A DNA stretch of 64,000 nucleotides from Amanita rubescens. Its lineage: Eukaryota; Basidiomycota; Agaricomycetes; Agaricales; Amanitaceae. The translations under genes were made by a program, and so were the position numbers. Below, one piece after another: positions 32,652 to 44,800 of this stretch; position 1 is the stretch's first letter; each line of letters opens with the position of its first letter. A model generated the notes under the pieces. It was not told where the DNA came from, ran no database searches, and was given only the letters and a program-made list of their open reading frames with translations. The stretch covers positions 62,001 through 126,000 of the forward strand of contig WION01000001.1 in assembly GCA_015039365.1 (NCBI GenBank), read 5' to 3'.

Positions 32652-32762
32652 ATGTACCACATGCCGTTCGCGGTGTATCGAATGCCGTTCATGGTGTATC
32701 GAATGCCATTCATGGTGTCCCACATGCCTTTACTGGTGTACCGATTGCCTTTGCTGGTGTTA
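32652..32762 (+). repeat. Five-copy repeat of about 21 bp at the 5' end of the Helitron ORF
   Basis: Imperfect 21-bp units of the form atgcc(g/a)ttcatggtgtatcg. They create an in-frame N-terminal run of (MPFMVYR)-like peptides, which argues that the true translation start is downstream, or that the repeat is non-coding leader. Confidence 0.75.
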
Positions 32763-35700
32763 ATCATTTGTGTTATCTTGTGTGAAAACATCTACATCAA
32801 ATACCAAAAATATACCAAATACCATTGCATTTGTGGCTGCAATGATTGTTTATGTGAAATATACAAAGGAGGATATAAGCTGCGCGAAATCTTATATTCT
32901 GATATCAAAGACTATGTTGTGAAAGAACATTCTTCTAACAAAGATCTAGAATCATCTCAGTTTAAGTTTGTAGGACACATGCTTAAATCTGATGCAGTAA
33001 ACTATGATAACCATCAGTTCATTTATGTACATTTACCTCTACAGGCTCATGTTCCTATTATAAAATTAGGAGAGATCCAGAAAATAGCCCAAATTCATAA
33101 CATAGTGGTAAACAAAAAAACAACTCTTGCAAAGATGGAGAAGATACTAAATGGACATAAATGTGAGAAATGCTTGACATGTGTAACTGTATTTGAAGCT
33201 GTGTGTTCTAAAAAGGAGAAGAAGAAGATTCAGAGGAAAGTAGCTGAAAATCAAAAATCTTCTGAGGATAAGATGAGATCTCGTGAAAAGACACGCAAGA
33301 GGGTAGAAGCTTTCCGTCTACAACAAGTTTCATTGTCATCTCAACAGCTTTGTCAGAAATCAACTATGACCATGAATAAACTTCAGATGAAGAAGCCTGA
33401 GCCTGAGGCTTGTCTTAAAGTAGAAAACACCATAGAAGATATGTCATTAATCTTCCCTCCTGCTCCTTTAGACAAGGCTTTGACACATAAAGTCATAACA
33501 ACTGCATGCAAAAGGTTTCAGCCAAATATATTTGAAGAAGCAGGTTGTGCAGTATGTGGGCAGCTTATTGCTCTATCTTCCCTTACAAGATTAAAAGCAG
33601 TGAAGAATCATCTACATGTCCTACATGCACCTGGTGTGACAAGGCAGGAAAGGCATAAGAGAAAAGATAAAATATGTGAATTCCCTTATGCCATAGATCA
33701 TTCTTGTGCATATATATGTAATCTTTGTCGTGCTTCCATAAGGAATTCAAGAGTTCCAAAAATGGCACTTGCAAATGGTCTATGGCTGGGTCCTGTTCCC
33801 AAGGTGCTATCTTCCTTGAGATATGTTGAAAAAATGTTAGTTGCTCGTATTCGCCACAGTGTTTGCTCCATTAGGATTGCATCAGGTATGAGGAAGATGA
33901 AAGCACATGCCATTGCCTACCAACAACCCATGCCTAAGATATATAATGTTTTACCTCCTCCAAAATCAGATATTGAGGAAGTTATAGCCATTATGTTTAC
34001 TGGACCTTGCAAGCCTACAATTGCAGATTTCAAACGAACACCATTCCTGGTACGACGCAATCATGTGAAGAAAGCATTAGAATGGTTGATTCTGAATCAT
34101 TCTGATTATGAAGATGTGATCTTATCTTCAGACAATTTAAACGAATATCCAGAAGATATGCCTCCAGTGAGTGTTGAATATAAGCCAATGACACATAATA
34201 AAACTCCTGAGGGTACAAGTTCACATGATATGGAACAAGAAGATGGAACTGAGGAAGGAGATTGTCCATTTACTGTTCATGGGCTGACTGGTCAACAACT
34301 TGATGTAATGACAACCAATGCTGTGAAAGCAAAAGCCTTACAGCACTTGAATGCTCAAGGGAAATTTCTAGCTATTGGTCACAGTGATCAACCTGAATCC
34401 ATATGGCATAATCCTCAACTTTATCCACAAATGTTCCCATGGTTATTTCCATATGGTCTGGGAGGAGTGGGGTCTGTAGAAGGAGTTGCTGATAAAGAGC
34501 ACAAAAAGTGGCTCTTGATGTATCATGACAAACGCTTCCAGTTGGATCATGATTTTCCTTTCATAGCATTTAGCCATGAGCAAATAAAGACAGCTTCTTC
34601 TCAATGCTTTTTATTGGCAGAAAAAAAGATATTCAATGACATCAAGCAGCGAATATTAAATATTGACAATGCTGTTCTCACAAATATAATGGAGCGCATG
34701 ACCAAAGAGGAGTTTGTTAAGCCACAAAATGAAGAAGAAGAACAGTGCTTCAGGTTAATGAAAGATGTTGATCATGTAGCAGGTCCTGTAAAAGGTTCAA
34801 ATACAAGCAAAAAATGGATGCGAAATGAAATTTGGTCTTTAATCTATCATAGAGGGGCCCCATTCTGGTATATAACAATATCACCTGCTGATATTAAACA
34901 TCCTCTTTGCATTTATTATGCAGGTCAAAACATATCATTTGATGCAGAAATACTCCCTTATGATGAACGATTAAGACTGGTATGTGCAAATCCTGTAGCA
35001 GGTGCGCGTTTCTTTGATTTTATGGTAAAAACTTTCATAAGTGACATCCTAGGTGTAGGTGCTGAGCACAGAGGGATTTATGGGGATGTACCTGCATATT
35101 ATGGAACAGTAGAGCAACAAGGCCGTTTAACTTTACATCTTCATATGCTTATATGGCTTATTGGGAATTTGACAGCACAAGAAATGAGAGAGCGCATACT
35201 TGATCCAAACTCTGAGTGGAAAATGCATCTGATTTCATGGCTAGAGAGTTGTCATATGGGTGAGTTTATGACAGGTACACAAGATGAGGTTCTCAGGAAT
35301 GTAGCTACACAAGCAAATGATCCTTTGTATAAGGATCCAACTGAAATGTTGCCTCAACCTCCTCCTAAAATGTGTGATGTAGCTCATGGAGACGAGTGTA
35401 AAAAGTGTACTGATTGGAATAATTGGTGGCACTATTTTGAGAACACAGTTGATGACCTTGTGAGTAAATCTAATATACATAACTGTGAAAGAGGGATAAA
35501 TAAAGATGGGTCAACAAGTAAAAAATATGCATCATGTAAAGATAATAAATATGGCAAATGTAAGGCTCGTTTTCCACGACCTACATTTGAATGCACTGAA
35601 GTGGACCCTGAATCTGGATCATTGAACATCAAGAAACACGAGGAGTGGATCAATTTTATAACACCTGTGCTGACATACATTATGCGCTGCAACACTGATG

Positions 35701-38700
35701 TTACTTGTTTATGGTCTGGTACTGCACTAAAAGCTGTCATTATGTATGTATCTGATTATATAACCAAAACTAGTTTGAAGACACATGTTATGTTTGAAGC
35801 AATACGCAATGTTTTTGACAAGAATTGTGACATCCTTGCCAGCTCTTTATCAGAAAAAGAAAAGGCACGAAAGCTCATGAATAAGATTGTTAATGCATTA
35901 TCTACCAAAGCAGAAATGGGGGGACCCATGGTTTGCATGTACTTACTAGGAAATCCTGATCACTACACCAATCATACATATATTCCTTTCTTTTGGTACA
36001 CCTTTGTGCTTGAAGCACAAAAGTCATGGGATGAATTTGATCCAACAACACATGCAGAAAAAGTTACTATAGTGAGGAGCAAAAAAGTTATTGTAGGTTT
36101 ATCACCAGTTTATGATTACATATATAGACCATCAGGGTTTGAACATATGAATTTATATGAATGGACATTGCAGTGTCAACGCCATAAATATAACCATAAT
36201 TCAAGGAGAAGAAAACATGATTCTGATGCTGATGATCAGCATATGCTACACCACCAGGATCACAAAAGTGAAAGCAAGGAGGTATGTGACATTGATGATA
36301 TTGCTGCCTCACTTGATAACTCAGAAGATGATGAATCTGATAAAACATGTATAGAAGGAAATGAACAAAGTGATGCTGAAACTGTTGTTAATGATACAAT
36401 CCCAGATAAGCTACCTAAAAATATGTATAAGTTCAAAAAACACCATCCCCTTTTCAACTCACATGTTGTTATCCAAAAATGTTCATTGCAAAATGTTGTG
36501 CTTAATTTCATAGGTCGCACATTACCCAGATGTGACCAAGGGGATAGGGAATTCTATTGTCTAACAATGTTAACATTTTTTAAGCCATGGAGGTTAGGAT
36601 TAGACTTGAAAGAACTGAACAAGACATGGGATGACACTTTCATCAATCACAAATTCACTGATAGGGAAAAACAGATCATGAAAAATTTCAATATAAAGTA
36701 TGAATGTTTGGATGCTAGAGATGACTTCCGGGCTCAAATGAAGGCAGGATCTATTCAAAATGAATGGCCAATAAATTGCATGGGAGATAATGATGAAATT
36801 GACATCAGCACAACAGAAACAGATCTTTATATTAGTCAATGTGCTGGTGAGCTACCTGATGAGCCCAATGTGCTCAAGCTCAGTACAGCTGAATTAAGAC
36901 GGCAAAAAGATGCTATAGAAATTAGAGATGTGTTACGTAGAATAGGTTGGACAGATGAGAAACAGAATGCCACCCCCAGTACAAAACAAGAACATCCTTT
37001 TATGCAGTGTCAAAAACCAGCAGCTGTATGGAAGTCTATTTTACAAAAAACAAAACAGAATATTATTGAGAACAAAGTCATATCTTATTCAAAATCACTT
37101 TCCAACATCCATGCATTTTCCCCTAATGCTGTTAAGATTATGGACAAAGCTTACCTTGAAAAGAGATACCACTCCACAGAACATAAAGTATCTATGGACA
37201 ATATATGTAAAGATTTTAATCTCAATGAAGAACAAGAACGTGCTTTTAGAATCATTGCAAATCACATTGCATTACCTCATTCGGAACCGTTGAAAATGTA
37301 TATAGGTGGAATGGGTGGAACTGGAAAGACACAAGTATTAAAGGCAATATCCAAATATATTGAAAGTAGGCAGGAGGCATATCGATTTATAATAGTTGCC
37401 CCAACAGGGACAGCTGCTGCTCTCCTCTCAGGTTCCACTTATCACTCTGTTTTTGGAATCAATGAGATGAGTAGTGAAGCACAGACAGCAAAAACATTGA
37501 TACAAGTCCGCACAAGATTACAAGGTGTAGACTACATTTTCATGGATGAGGTTTCAATGCTGTCATGCCATGACATGTACAAAATTAGTGCTCAGCTATG
37601 TAAAGTAATGAATGAGCATAATATTCCATTTGGAGGATTGAATATGCTATTTGCAGGTGATTTTGCTCAGTTACCTCCTCCTGTTGGTGGTGAGAATGTA
37701 TCACTTTATAGTCGAACAGTAGGAAGGTTTGGAACCAAAATTAAATGGCAAGAAGAAGCATTAGGTAGGGCATTATGGCATCAAGTAACAACAGTGGTAA
37801 TATTAAGGAAAAATATGAGGCAGACACAACAAACAAAGGATGATGATAAATTTCGAAAAGCACTAGACAATATGAGGTATAAAGATTGCACTCTTGAAGA
37901 TATTCAATTCCTTAGAACTCGCATTAGTTCCCAGCTAGTAGGGAGGCCTTCTATCACTGCTCCTGAATTTAGGGCAGTGTCCATTATAACTGCAAAGAAT
38001 GCCCAAAAAGATGAAATAAATCGTCTAGGTTGCCAGAAATTTGCACAGGAAACAGGACAAGAGCTAGTTGAGTTTTTCTCAGAGGATGTATTAAAATCAT
38101 CAGAAGAGATGAATAGACCTAGTAAAGCTCAGAAAGGTATTAAAAAAATCACAAGACTAACTGAAAATGTACAGAAGTTACTTTGGAATTTACCACATTC
38201 TGCTGCTGATAAACCTGTTCCTGGCAAACTTTCACTATGTATAGGACTTCCTGTAATGATAAAATGTAATGTAGCAACTGAGTTATGTATAACCAATGGT
38301 CAAGAAGCCACAGTAATTGGGTGGCAATCATCAATAGGGAAACAGAACCAAAGAACTTTAGAGGTATTGTATTTAAAACTAAAATCCCCCCCTAGAGATA
38401 TACAGCTGGAAAGCTTGCCATTGAATGTTGTACCTCTTACACGATCTACAGTATCTATCTCATGTTTTTTACCAGATGGAAGGAAGATTTCAATCTCACG
38501 ATCTCAAGTGGAGGTGCTTCCAAATTTTGCAATGACTGACTTTGCCTCCCAAGGTAAAACAAGACCTTACAATCCTGTTGACTTAAATAACTGCAGATCA
38601 CATCAAGCTTACTATACAGCTCTTTCTCGCAGTTCAACAGCAGAAGGCACACTGATTCTACAAGGTTTTGATACAAAGAAAATCACAGGTAAAGCTTCAG

Positions 38701-40016
38701 GTGCTTTGCGACAGGAATTCCGTGACTTGGAGCTGTTGGATGAAATCACACAATTGCAATACTCAAGTAAATTACCTCAAACAGTACAAGGGGACAGACG
38801 AAATGCCCTGATTCACACATTCAGGCAACACAAAGGTATGTCTTATGTGCCTTCTGCCATACATCCCTCTATCAAATGGAATAAAAAAGATCCAATGTTG
38901 GACCCAATTGCAGATGATATGCCTTGGACAATAGTAGCAAAATCTGCAAAATCTGAAGTTAAACCAGGTAATGATATAGTATGCAAGGACAATAAAATTA
39001 CCAATTGTGAATTGCCTGAAACTCTAACTAAATGTATGAAAAAAACAGAAATCACTCCACAGAAAGAACATAAAACAAAAATCCCTGAGTGTGACTTGCT
39101 TAATACACCAATTAAGAGTAAGAAAAGAAAGGAAATAACCCCACAAAAAGAACATAAAACCAAGGTCAAAAAAACACAACCCATTTTGAGTAATAATCCT
39201 GAGGAAGCTTATATTGATACACAAACATTGGTACCTTGTGGCACAGTGTGGCACCAAAATAGCTGTGCATATGATGCCACTCTATGCATTGTGCATGCAA
39301 TGTGGTCAAGCAATAAGGAGCAATATACCCAAATTTTCAACAGTATGAATAATGAGATTACAAGCAAACTTTCATTCAATTTCTGGCAGCATGCTTCAGG
39401 AAGAAAAACTCTAGATTCTACACGAGATGATATGAGACGCTACTTGCATCAGCTTTCTCCTCGTAACTTTGGATGGGGGCAATTCACATCTGCTTGTCAC
39501 TTAATGAGATACTTGCTTACATATCCAACTGATACAATGTATTATAAATATAAGTGTACAAACAATCATGTTGCAAATGCTAGAGTCCCTGACAACACAT
39601 GTCTCATCTCAGCAGGACAAACAATATATTCTACTATATCTGAATGGATGGCTACTTTGAGAGAGGATACAAATAAGACTTGTGATACCTGTAATGAAAA
39701 GTACATTTTAGAGCAAGAATTTGCATTTCCTTTACCATTTATAGCTTTAGATTTCTCAAACCAAATGCTGCAATTGGAACCCATGTTTACAGTGATCATT
39801 AAAAATAATCAATATTCCTACAAATTATGTGGCATTGTTTACTTTGGAGAATCACATTTTACAGCACGTGTAGTATACAACAATGGTATGGTATGGTTCC
39901 ATGATGGTCTTGCAACAGGTCAAAAATTAATATATGAAGGTATGTTGAACAACTGTCCTTCATTAAATCAGTGCAAGGGCAAGGATGCAATTGTAGCTCT
40001 TTATGTCAAATGTTAA
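32652..40016 (+). CDS. Helitron Rep/helicase (HUH endonuclease plus Pif1-like helicase) with peptidase-like C-terminal domain
   Basis: A single intronless ORF of up to 2454 codons. The start is uncertain because the first 40 codons are a tandem repeat. Order: a Cys-rich region (CEKCLTC); a block with LANGLWLGPVPKVLSSLRYVE that I associate with DUF6570; a Helitron Rep N domain with WYITISPADIKHP and the HUH-type metal motif LTLHLHMLIW; and a Pif1-family SF1B helicase with GGMGGTGKTQ (Walker A), APTGTAA, FMDEVSML (Walker B), FAGDFAQLPP and the C-terminal YTALSRSS motif. After a Lys/Thr-rich linker (about 39000-39190) comes an extra domain with WHQNSCAYDATL and GESHFTARVV...MVWFHDG, which looks like the Cys and His boxes of a ubiquitin-type cysteine peptidase. 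Such proteins nick and unwind DNA for rolling-circle transposition. The frame is intact, so the copy may be autonomous. Confidence 0.92.
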   Translation: MYHMPFAVYRMPFMVYRMPFMVSHMPLLVYRLPLLVLIICVILCENIYIKYQKYTKYHCICGCNDCLCEIYKGGYKLREILYSDIKDYVVKEHSSNKDLESSQFKFVGHMLKSDAVNYDNHQFIYVHLPLQAHVPIIKLGEIQKIAQIHNIVVNKKTTLAKMEKILNGHKCEKCLTCVTVFEAVCSKKEKKKIQRKVAENQKSSEDKMRSREKTRKRVEAFRLQQVSLSSQQLCQKSTMTMNKLQMKKPEPEACLKVENTIEDMSLIFPPAPLDKALTHKVITTACKRFQPNIFEEAGCAVCGQLIALSSLTRLKAVKNHLHVLHAPGVTRQERHKRKDKICEFPYAIDHSCAYICNLCRASIRNSRVPKMALANGLWLGPVPKVLSSLRYVEKMLVARIRHSVCSIRIASGMRKMKAHAIAYQQPMPKIYNVLPPPKSDIEEVIAIMFTGPCKPTIADFKRTPFLVRRNHVKKALEWLILNHSDYEDVILSSDNLNEYPEDMPPVSVEYKPMTHNKTPEGTSSHDMEQEDGTEEGDCPFTVHGLTGQQLDVMTTNAVKAKALQHLNAQGKFLAIGHSDQPESIWHNPQLYPQMFPWLFPYGLGGVGSVEGVADKEHKKWLLMYHDKRFQLDHDFPFIAFSHEQIKTASSQCFLLAEKKIFNDIKQRILNIDNAVLTNIMERMTKEEFVKPQNEEEEQCFRLMKDVDHVAGPVKGSNTSKKWMRNEIWSLIYHRGAPFWYITISPADIKHPLCIYYAGQNISFDAEILPYDERLRLVCANPVAGARFFDFMVKTFISDILGVGAEHRGIYGDVPAYYGTVEQQGRLTLHLHMLIWLIGNLTAQEMRERILDPNSEWKMHLISWLESCHMGEFMTGTQDEVLRNVATQANDPLYKDPTEMLPQPPPKMCDVAHGDECKKCTDWNNWWHYFENTVDDLVSKSNIHNCERGINKDGSTSKKYASCKDNKYGKCKARFPRPTFECTEVDPESGSLNIKKHEEWINFITPVLTYIMRCNTDVTCLWSGTALKAVIMYVSDYITKTSLKTHVMFEAIRNVFDKNCDILASSLSEKEKARKLMNKIVNALSTKAEMGGPMVCMYLLGNPDHYTNHTYIPFFWYTFVLEAQKSWDEFDPTTHAEKVTIVRSKKVIVGLSPVYDYIYRPSGFEHMNLYEWTLQCQRHKYNHNSRRRKHDSDADDQHMLHHQDHKSESKEVCDIDDIAASLDNSEDDESDKTCIEGNEQSDAETVVNDTIPDKLPKNMYKFKKHHPLFNSHVVIQKCSLQNVVLNFIGRTLPRCDQGDREFYCLTMLTFFKPWRLGLDLKELNKTWDDTFINHKFTDREKQIMKNFNIKYECLDARDDFRAQMKAGSIQNEWPINCMGDNDEIDISTTETDLYISQCAGELPDEPNVLKLSTAELRRQKDAIEIRDVLRRIGWTDEKQNATPSTKQEHPFMQCQKPAAVWKSILQKTKQNIIENKVISYSKSLSNIHAFSPNAVKIMDKAYLEKRYHSTEHKVSMDNICKDFNLNEEQERAFRIIANHIALPHSEPLKMYIGGMGGTGKTQVLKAISKYIESRQEAYRFIIVAPTGTAAALLSGSTYHSVFGINEMSSEAQTAKTLIQVRTRLQGVDYIFMDEVSMLSCHDMYKISAQLCKVMNEHNIPFGGLNMLFAGDFAQLPPPVGGENVSLYSRTVGRFGTKIKWQEEALGRALWHQVTTVVILRKNMRQTQQTKDDDKFRKALDNMRYKDCTLEDIQFLRTRISSQLVGRPSITAPEFRAVSIITAKNAQKDEINRLGCQKFAQETGQELVEFFSEDVLKSSEEMNRPSKAQKGIKKITRLTENVQKLLWNLPHSAADKPVPGKLSLCIGLPVMIKCNVATELCITNGQEATVIGWQSSIGKQNQRTLEVLYLKLKSPPRDIQLESLPLNVVPLTRSTVSISCFLPDGRKISISRSQVEVLPNFAMTDFASQGKTRPYNPVDLNNCRSHQAYYTALSRSSTAEGTLILQGFDTKKITGKASGALRQEFRDLELLDEITQLQYSSKLPQTVQGDRRNALIHTFRQHKGMSYVPSAIHPSIKWNKKDPMLDPIADDMPWTIVAKSAKSEVKPGNDIVCKDNKITNCELPETLTKCMKKTEITPQKEHKTKIPECDLLNTPIKSKKRKEITPQKEHKTKVKKTQPILSNNPEEAYIDTQTLVPCGTVWHQNSCAYDATLCIVHAMWSSNKEQYTQIFNSMNNEITSKLSFNFWQHASGRKTLDSTRDDMRRYLHQLSPRNFGWGQFTSACHLMRYLLTYPTDTMYYKYKCTNNHVANARVPDNTCLISAGQTIYSTISEWMATLREDTNKTCDTCNEKYILEQEFAFPLPFIALDFSNQMLQLEPMFTVIIKNNQYSYKLCGIVYFGESHFTARVVYNNGMVWFHDGLATGQKLIYEGMLNNCPSLNQCKGKDAIVALYVKC

Positions 40017-40030
40017 ATATGTTTCATTAG

Positions 40031-40073
40031 ACTTGAATCAAGTATTTCATGATGTTTGCCATAGGATTACTAG
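40031..40073 (+). other. Candidate Helitron 3' terminus
   Basis: ACTTGA-A-TCAAGT (40031-40043) is a perfect 6-bp hairpin, followed 26 nt later by CTAG (40070-40073) and then T, which fits the CTRR-T rule. The hairpin is farther from the end than usual. A longer inverted repeat (aaaatggcc with ggcccatttt, about 40103-40140) lies downstream and is an alternative. Confidence 0.35.
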
Positions 40074-40381
40074 TAAGTACATGAGAATTATGAGATAATG
40101 AGAAAATGGCCTCGGATCTGCCACTCGGTGGCCCATTTTGACAAGTGGTGATACTGCCACCAACATTCATGGTTACTGGATGATAACGCAGATCGAGTCA
40201 AGGAAGGCCCGGAAATGCAGTCCAAGATACTGTATAACGTCTGGATTAAGTGTTTGAAATATTGCCCCTGCTTTTAGAACACACCTCGTCGACTTCTGCT
40301 GCACATCCGCCAGCAAGAATAAGACCATCCTCCAAAGCTTCTCCTCCTTGATTCCTGCCCCAAACCTCAAAAATCGAACCC

Positions 40382-41080
40382 TCAGGTTGCCCAGTACAGG
40401 CCCTTCGTGCAGCTACATCCGCCGTTCCAAACGGTAAAAGACGTGTGCCACGTTAGCGTCCCTGGCGGGTTTGGTCTGTTCCCGTTTCCTTCCTGGGAGT
40501 TTGAAGGAGATACGTCTTGAGTACAAATTTTGACGCTCGCGATGCGTAGTACGCTATCTCCAACTGTGGAGGGAACAATAACGTCTTGACAATTTTGAGC
40601 TCGATCGGTGTGCTGAAGAGAACAAAAAGTGACGGGATAGGGATAATCGGGTTCCGAAGCCCTGTCGTGGTATTGTTTCCACCTCCTGTTTTCTTCCCCT
40701 ATCGACGCGCACGACGGTAGTAGATGTGCATGTCGAAGGGAAGTGAACTGCTCCGGCCACTCGTGGTAGCAATGGATCCGATCCTCCGCACATAATGCCC
40801 AGGAATGCATTTCCTCGCATCGGCGCGTGCTATCTGTCTTCAAAAAATAGACGAGAAGGTGTGGATATCGATGGACCGCATAGCAGTCCTCGCGCAAAGT
40901 GCTTATCCACATGAGAGGAAGCAAAGCAGAGACGGAGGGAAGGACTGGGCATTTTGGCGAGGATACGCTAGCCATGAGCGTAGACCGTTTGATGATTAGT
41001 TGCGGACCGAAGGGAGGATTGTCCATTGGTAGCAGTGCAGCAGGACTCTGGGGGTAGTGGTGTTCATTCCAGAAGTCCAT
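40382..41080 (-). CDS. Hypothetical protein (about 230 aa)
   Basis: The minus-strand frame is open from about 41197 to 40382, with the first ATG in frame near 41080 (MDFWNEHHYPQS). The sequence looks protein-like in its first half (ALLPMDNPPFGPQLIIKRST, then HRYPHLLVYFLKTDSTRRCE, then ALCAEDRIHCYHEWPEQF), less so at the end. No family is recognised. It occupies GC-richer DNA between the Helitron and copy B, diverging from copy B. It may be one exon of a host gene rather than a whole one. Confidence 0.4.
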   Translation of the reverse strand: MDFWNEHHYPQSPAALLPMDNPPFGPQLIIKRSTLMASVSSPKCPVLPSVSALLPLMWISTLREDCYAVHRYPHLLVYFLKTDSTRRCEEMHSWALCAEDRIHCYHEWPEQFTSLRHAHLLPSCASIGEENRRWKQYHDRASEPDYPYPVTFCSLQHTDRAQNCQDVIVPSTVGDSVLRIASVKICTQDVSPSNSQEGNGNRPNPPGTLTWHTSFTVWNGGCSCTKGLYWAT

Positions 41081-41856
41081 TGCTTGCGAAAGTAGCGAGC
41101 GGAGGAAAAGGCAAGATTGATTGGATAGGGGATAAGGATGACCCGACACGGCGGACAGCGGGCGTAGTAGGCGGAAACAGGATGGAAAGAGGCCCAAAAG
41201 GTTTTCATAGTGAACATGCGTTGGGCCGGCCTACTTGGATAAGACGCGAACACGGGCGCAAGGAGGAGGGGCAGATGTATACGTATCGTTGTACCTCAAT
41301 CTGAAAGCGAGTGCCCGTCCGTATTGTTGTGTCACTAGCCCTGAGTTCGTAGTTTCGAGAAGACCTAGAATGGCTGATGATACCCACTGCGTTGCCGAAT
41401 GGAGAAGCTGTCCAATACAATGTATGACGGGTGCCTGAGAGCAACCCGGTTCCTGGGGTCAGTGGTGCCTCGCGAATGTATAAGTAGTCCCGCGTACTCT
41501 CAAGCCTTTGACCAGAGACACACAGTTCGATTTCTGAGTCGCTTGCCGTCGTACCCGTGCCACCTCAATTCTTGACCAAACGCCTGCGCCTGTCCCACGG
41601 TCACCTGACACACCGTATCCTCGAGTCTCACATACTACTAGTAGCAGTAGGTCAACCACATCATCCAATAACTCGCATGTTGTATATCTTAATCCAGAGT
41701 CCAGCCTACACAACATCCACTGCCTCTATATTGATTCACCCACCCAGTTATCAACTTATCATTCCTTTTTTCTACTATTATCTCTTGTGTGTATTCCTTT
41801 CCACCACCCCTGGTGCTCCTGGGCCCTTATCAGACCTCTCCTTGCTCCTAGCAGCC

Positions 41857-44800
41857 ATGGCAGCTACAACTAGTGAACCTTCAAGTTCTTTGAGTAGGTT
41901 AATTTATATGTCTCATCCTTGACACATACCAGTCACAGTACCAGATGCAGCCACAGATGAGACACCTATTCAAGTGCTCAGGGAACGCTATCTATGCCCA
42001 CACTTTCGCATCCTTGTCATTGGGAGGGCCAATGCAGGCAAGACAACCATTCTTGAGAAGATATGTGGTGTAGCAAAGGAGACAAAACCTATCATATATG
42101 ACAAGGATGGTGAATTGCTCTGAGTTTTGTTTCTTTTAAGTGTTGAATTTCTTGCAGGTAATCAGCTTGAGCAGTCTGTGATTCATTTGATGCCATCACT
42201 TGAGGCAAGTCAGACAATGATGTATGGCCCATGTACCCATTCACATGCAATGATTATAATAGAGAGGCCTACATGACATTGAGCATCAAGTTACATACCC
42301 TGGAAGTAACTTTATCTTCCATGACTCTCAGGGTTTTGAATCTGGTTCAACTGAGGAATTGGAGATTGTTTGGAAATTCATTGGAAAGAGGTCTGCAGAA
42401 ACTGAGCTGAAAAACCAGCTGCATGCAATTTGGTATCCTGCTTTATCACTTTATGCTACTACTGGCTGATCTGGCTTCCTCTAGGTACTGTATACCCATG
42501 GACAGCCCTCGTCCCATTTTACCTGCAGAACTTGAATTCTTCAATAAAGGGACAGGCAGAGGTAAGTCTTAATGAATTTGTATCTTGCCTTGTAACTTGT
42601 TGGTCTTGGGGAGATTGTTTACCCTTCACTATTGTTACCTCCTTTCCATTACCCAACCTGCCACAAATCTGCTAGTACTGACTAGGAAATACAAACAGTT
42701 CCTTTAGTGGTTATATTCACTAAATTTGATGGTCAAATAGCCACTGAATTTGTCCACTTGACTGATGTAAAGGATGAAGATAAGTGGGAGAGAGCCAGGG
42801 AAATTGCTGAAATCACTTTTCAAAAAGTTTATCTTCCTAAAGTTATGAGTGCCAAATATCCTCCCAAGGCATATGTGAAATTGGAAGGTGAGAATGACAA
42901 GAATTTCTTCCTGAAAAAATGGGAGTAATGTTATTTCATAGACATGGATTTAGCAGAGAAGAATTGTGCTGAAGTAACTCAGCAAACTGCTGATGCAATA
43001 GATAATGACAGCATACATCAGCTGTTTATTTCAACACAGATGAACAATCTTGACCTTTGTGTTAAATCTGCACTTCAGTGAGGGCTACATTCAAAATGTC
43101 ACTTACTGCCATTGATATTATTCAGACATGTTCTGAACCATACAGAATTGACATGGGGTGATGTCATTATCATAGTTTTTTCAAAATTTCCACATTTCTG
43201 GGTATGCATTTTGTTGAACTACATGTTGGCTAAGAAGAAAAATTACTGGCAATAGGTGGATAGGGGGGTAGGTGGCCTTCATATGGAATGATAAATACAT
43301 GCAAAACATTCACCAGGAGGTAAGTAACACTCCACTGATGGCATCCATGAATACAAGACTGGTCATGCTTCAGATGACCAATAAACAACTCAGTGAAACA
43401 CAGGTCAGTTGTCACCATTTTTGGTGGCAGGATCTGATGTTATTGATATCAGTGGGTAAGTGACATTGAACTAGCACAGACTCTTCAATATACATTGTCT
43501 CACTGATGACAACAGTTTGTGAGTAATGTACCCTTTTGTGATCAGGAGTATTGTACCATAGTTTACAAAGGAAGTGAGTGACATCACCCAATTTTGTTTC
43601 TGGCAAATTATCCTATGGTCCATCATATGACCAACAGCAAGTGAGTTGATCTATCATTGTGATCAGACTTGTCAACCCAGTTTCTTGTGGACAGGGAGTG
43701 GGTAATACAACACTGCCTCACACCACATCTGACCTGCTCAAAGAAAGTAAGCAACATTTGGCATGTTTGTTGAAGTTTATCAGACATGACTCGATGAACA
43801 ATAGAAAGTTGGTGACATATTGTTACATATCTGAACAAGAGCCTCAGCAAACTTCATTGGATTAATAACAGGAAGTAAGTGGTATTTCCTTTCTGTCTAC
43901 TTATAATCATTACATCTTGTTTCAAAACAACAGACAGTTAGTAAATATTTCTCATTTTCAAAGCCTCTTCAGCAAGCTATTGCAAAACAAATAGGATGTA
44001 TGTGATATATGTTTGTCAAATGTGAATTCACCATACAAACTACTATAAAAGAGAGTGAGTGGCATTGATTTCTTGTTTCCAATTTATTGTGTTAATTCCA
44101 TTCTAAAAGGAAGTGAGTGATGCTGACCACTCTGCTGCAAGACAGTTTCAACACATTCTTTGTTTTACAGACTGTGAGTGATATTGCAACTTTTGTGAAA
44201 AGTAGTGAAATCACATCTGTTCAAATAAATGTAGAAGGTTAGCAGCATAACATGCTGGTCCAGTGGTTCAAAAGATGACCTTCTCAAAAATTTGTGTATG
44301 TCCCACAGTATGTGAGTAATTGTGAACATTTCTGAAAAGCTGGCCTATGTATTTTTTCTGCCATTACTGACAGGATGTGAGCAACATTGAAGGTTTTTGT
44401 GGAAAGCAGTTTCACCACATCTTTTCCTGACCAACAGGGAGTGAGTGACATTGTACATTTGGTGAATTGAAGGCAGTGTCATCACATCCTTTCCTATGAC
44501 CAACAGCGAGTGAGTGACATTACATACTTTTGAGAAAGGCAGTCTCATTTCATCTTTCTTATGATTGACAGCGAGTGAGTAACATTGCACATTTTTGGTA
44601 AGGCGGCCTTGTCACTTCTTTGCCTGTCACCAACAGGGAGTGAGTGACAATGCACTTTGTGAAAGCCTTTCTCATTGGGTCTTTTCATATGGCCAACAGA
44701 AAGTGAGTAACATTAGACATTTTGTGAAAGGCAGTCTCATCACACCTTTTCCTATGACCAACAGGGAGTGAGTGACGTTGAACATTGTATAGAGTAGCCC

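Noticed and set aside
40103..40140. Inverted repeat aaaatggcc/ggcccatttt as a transcription terminator
   Set aside because: Stem-loop terminators of this kind do not apply in a eukaryote. It is considered only as an alternative Helitron end hairpin.
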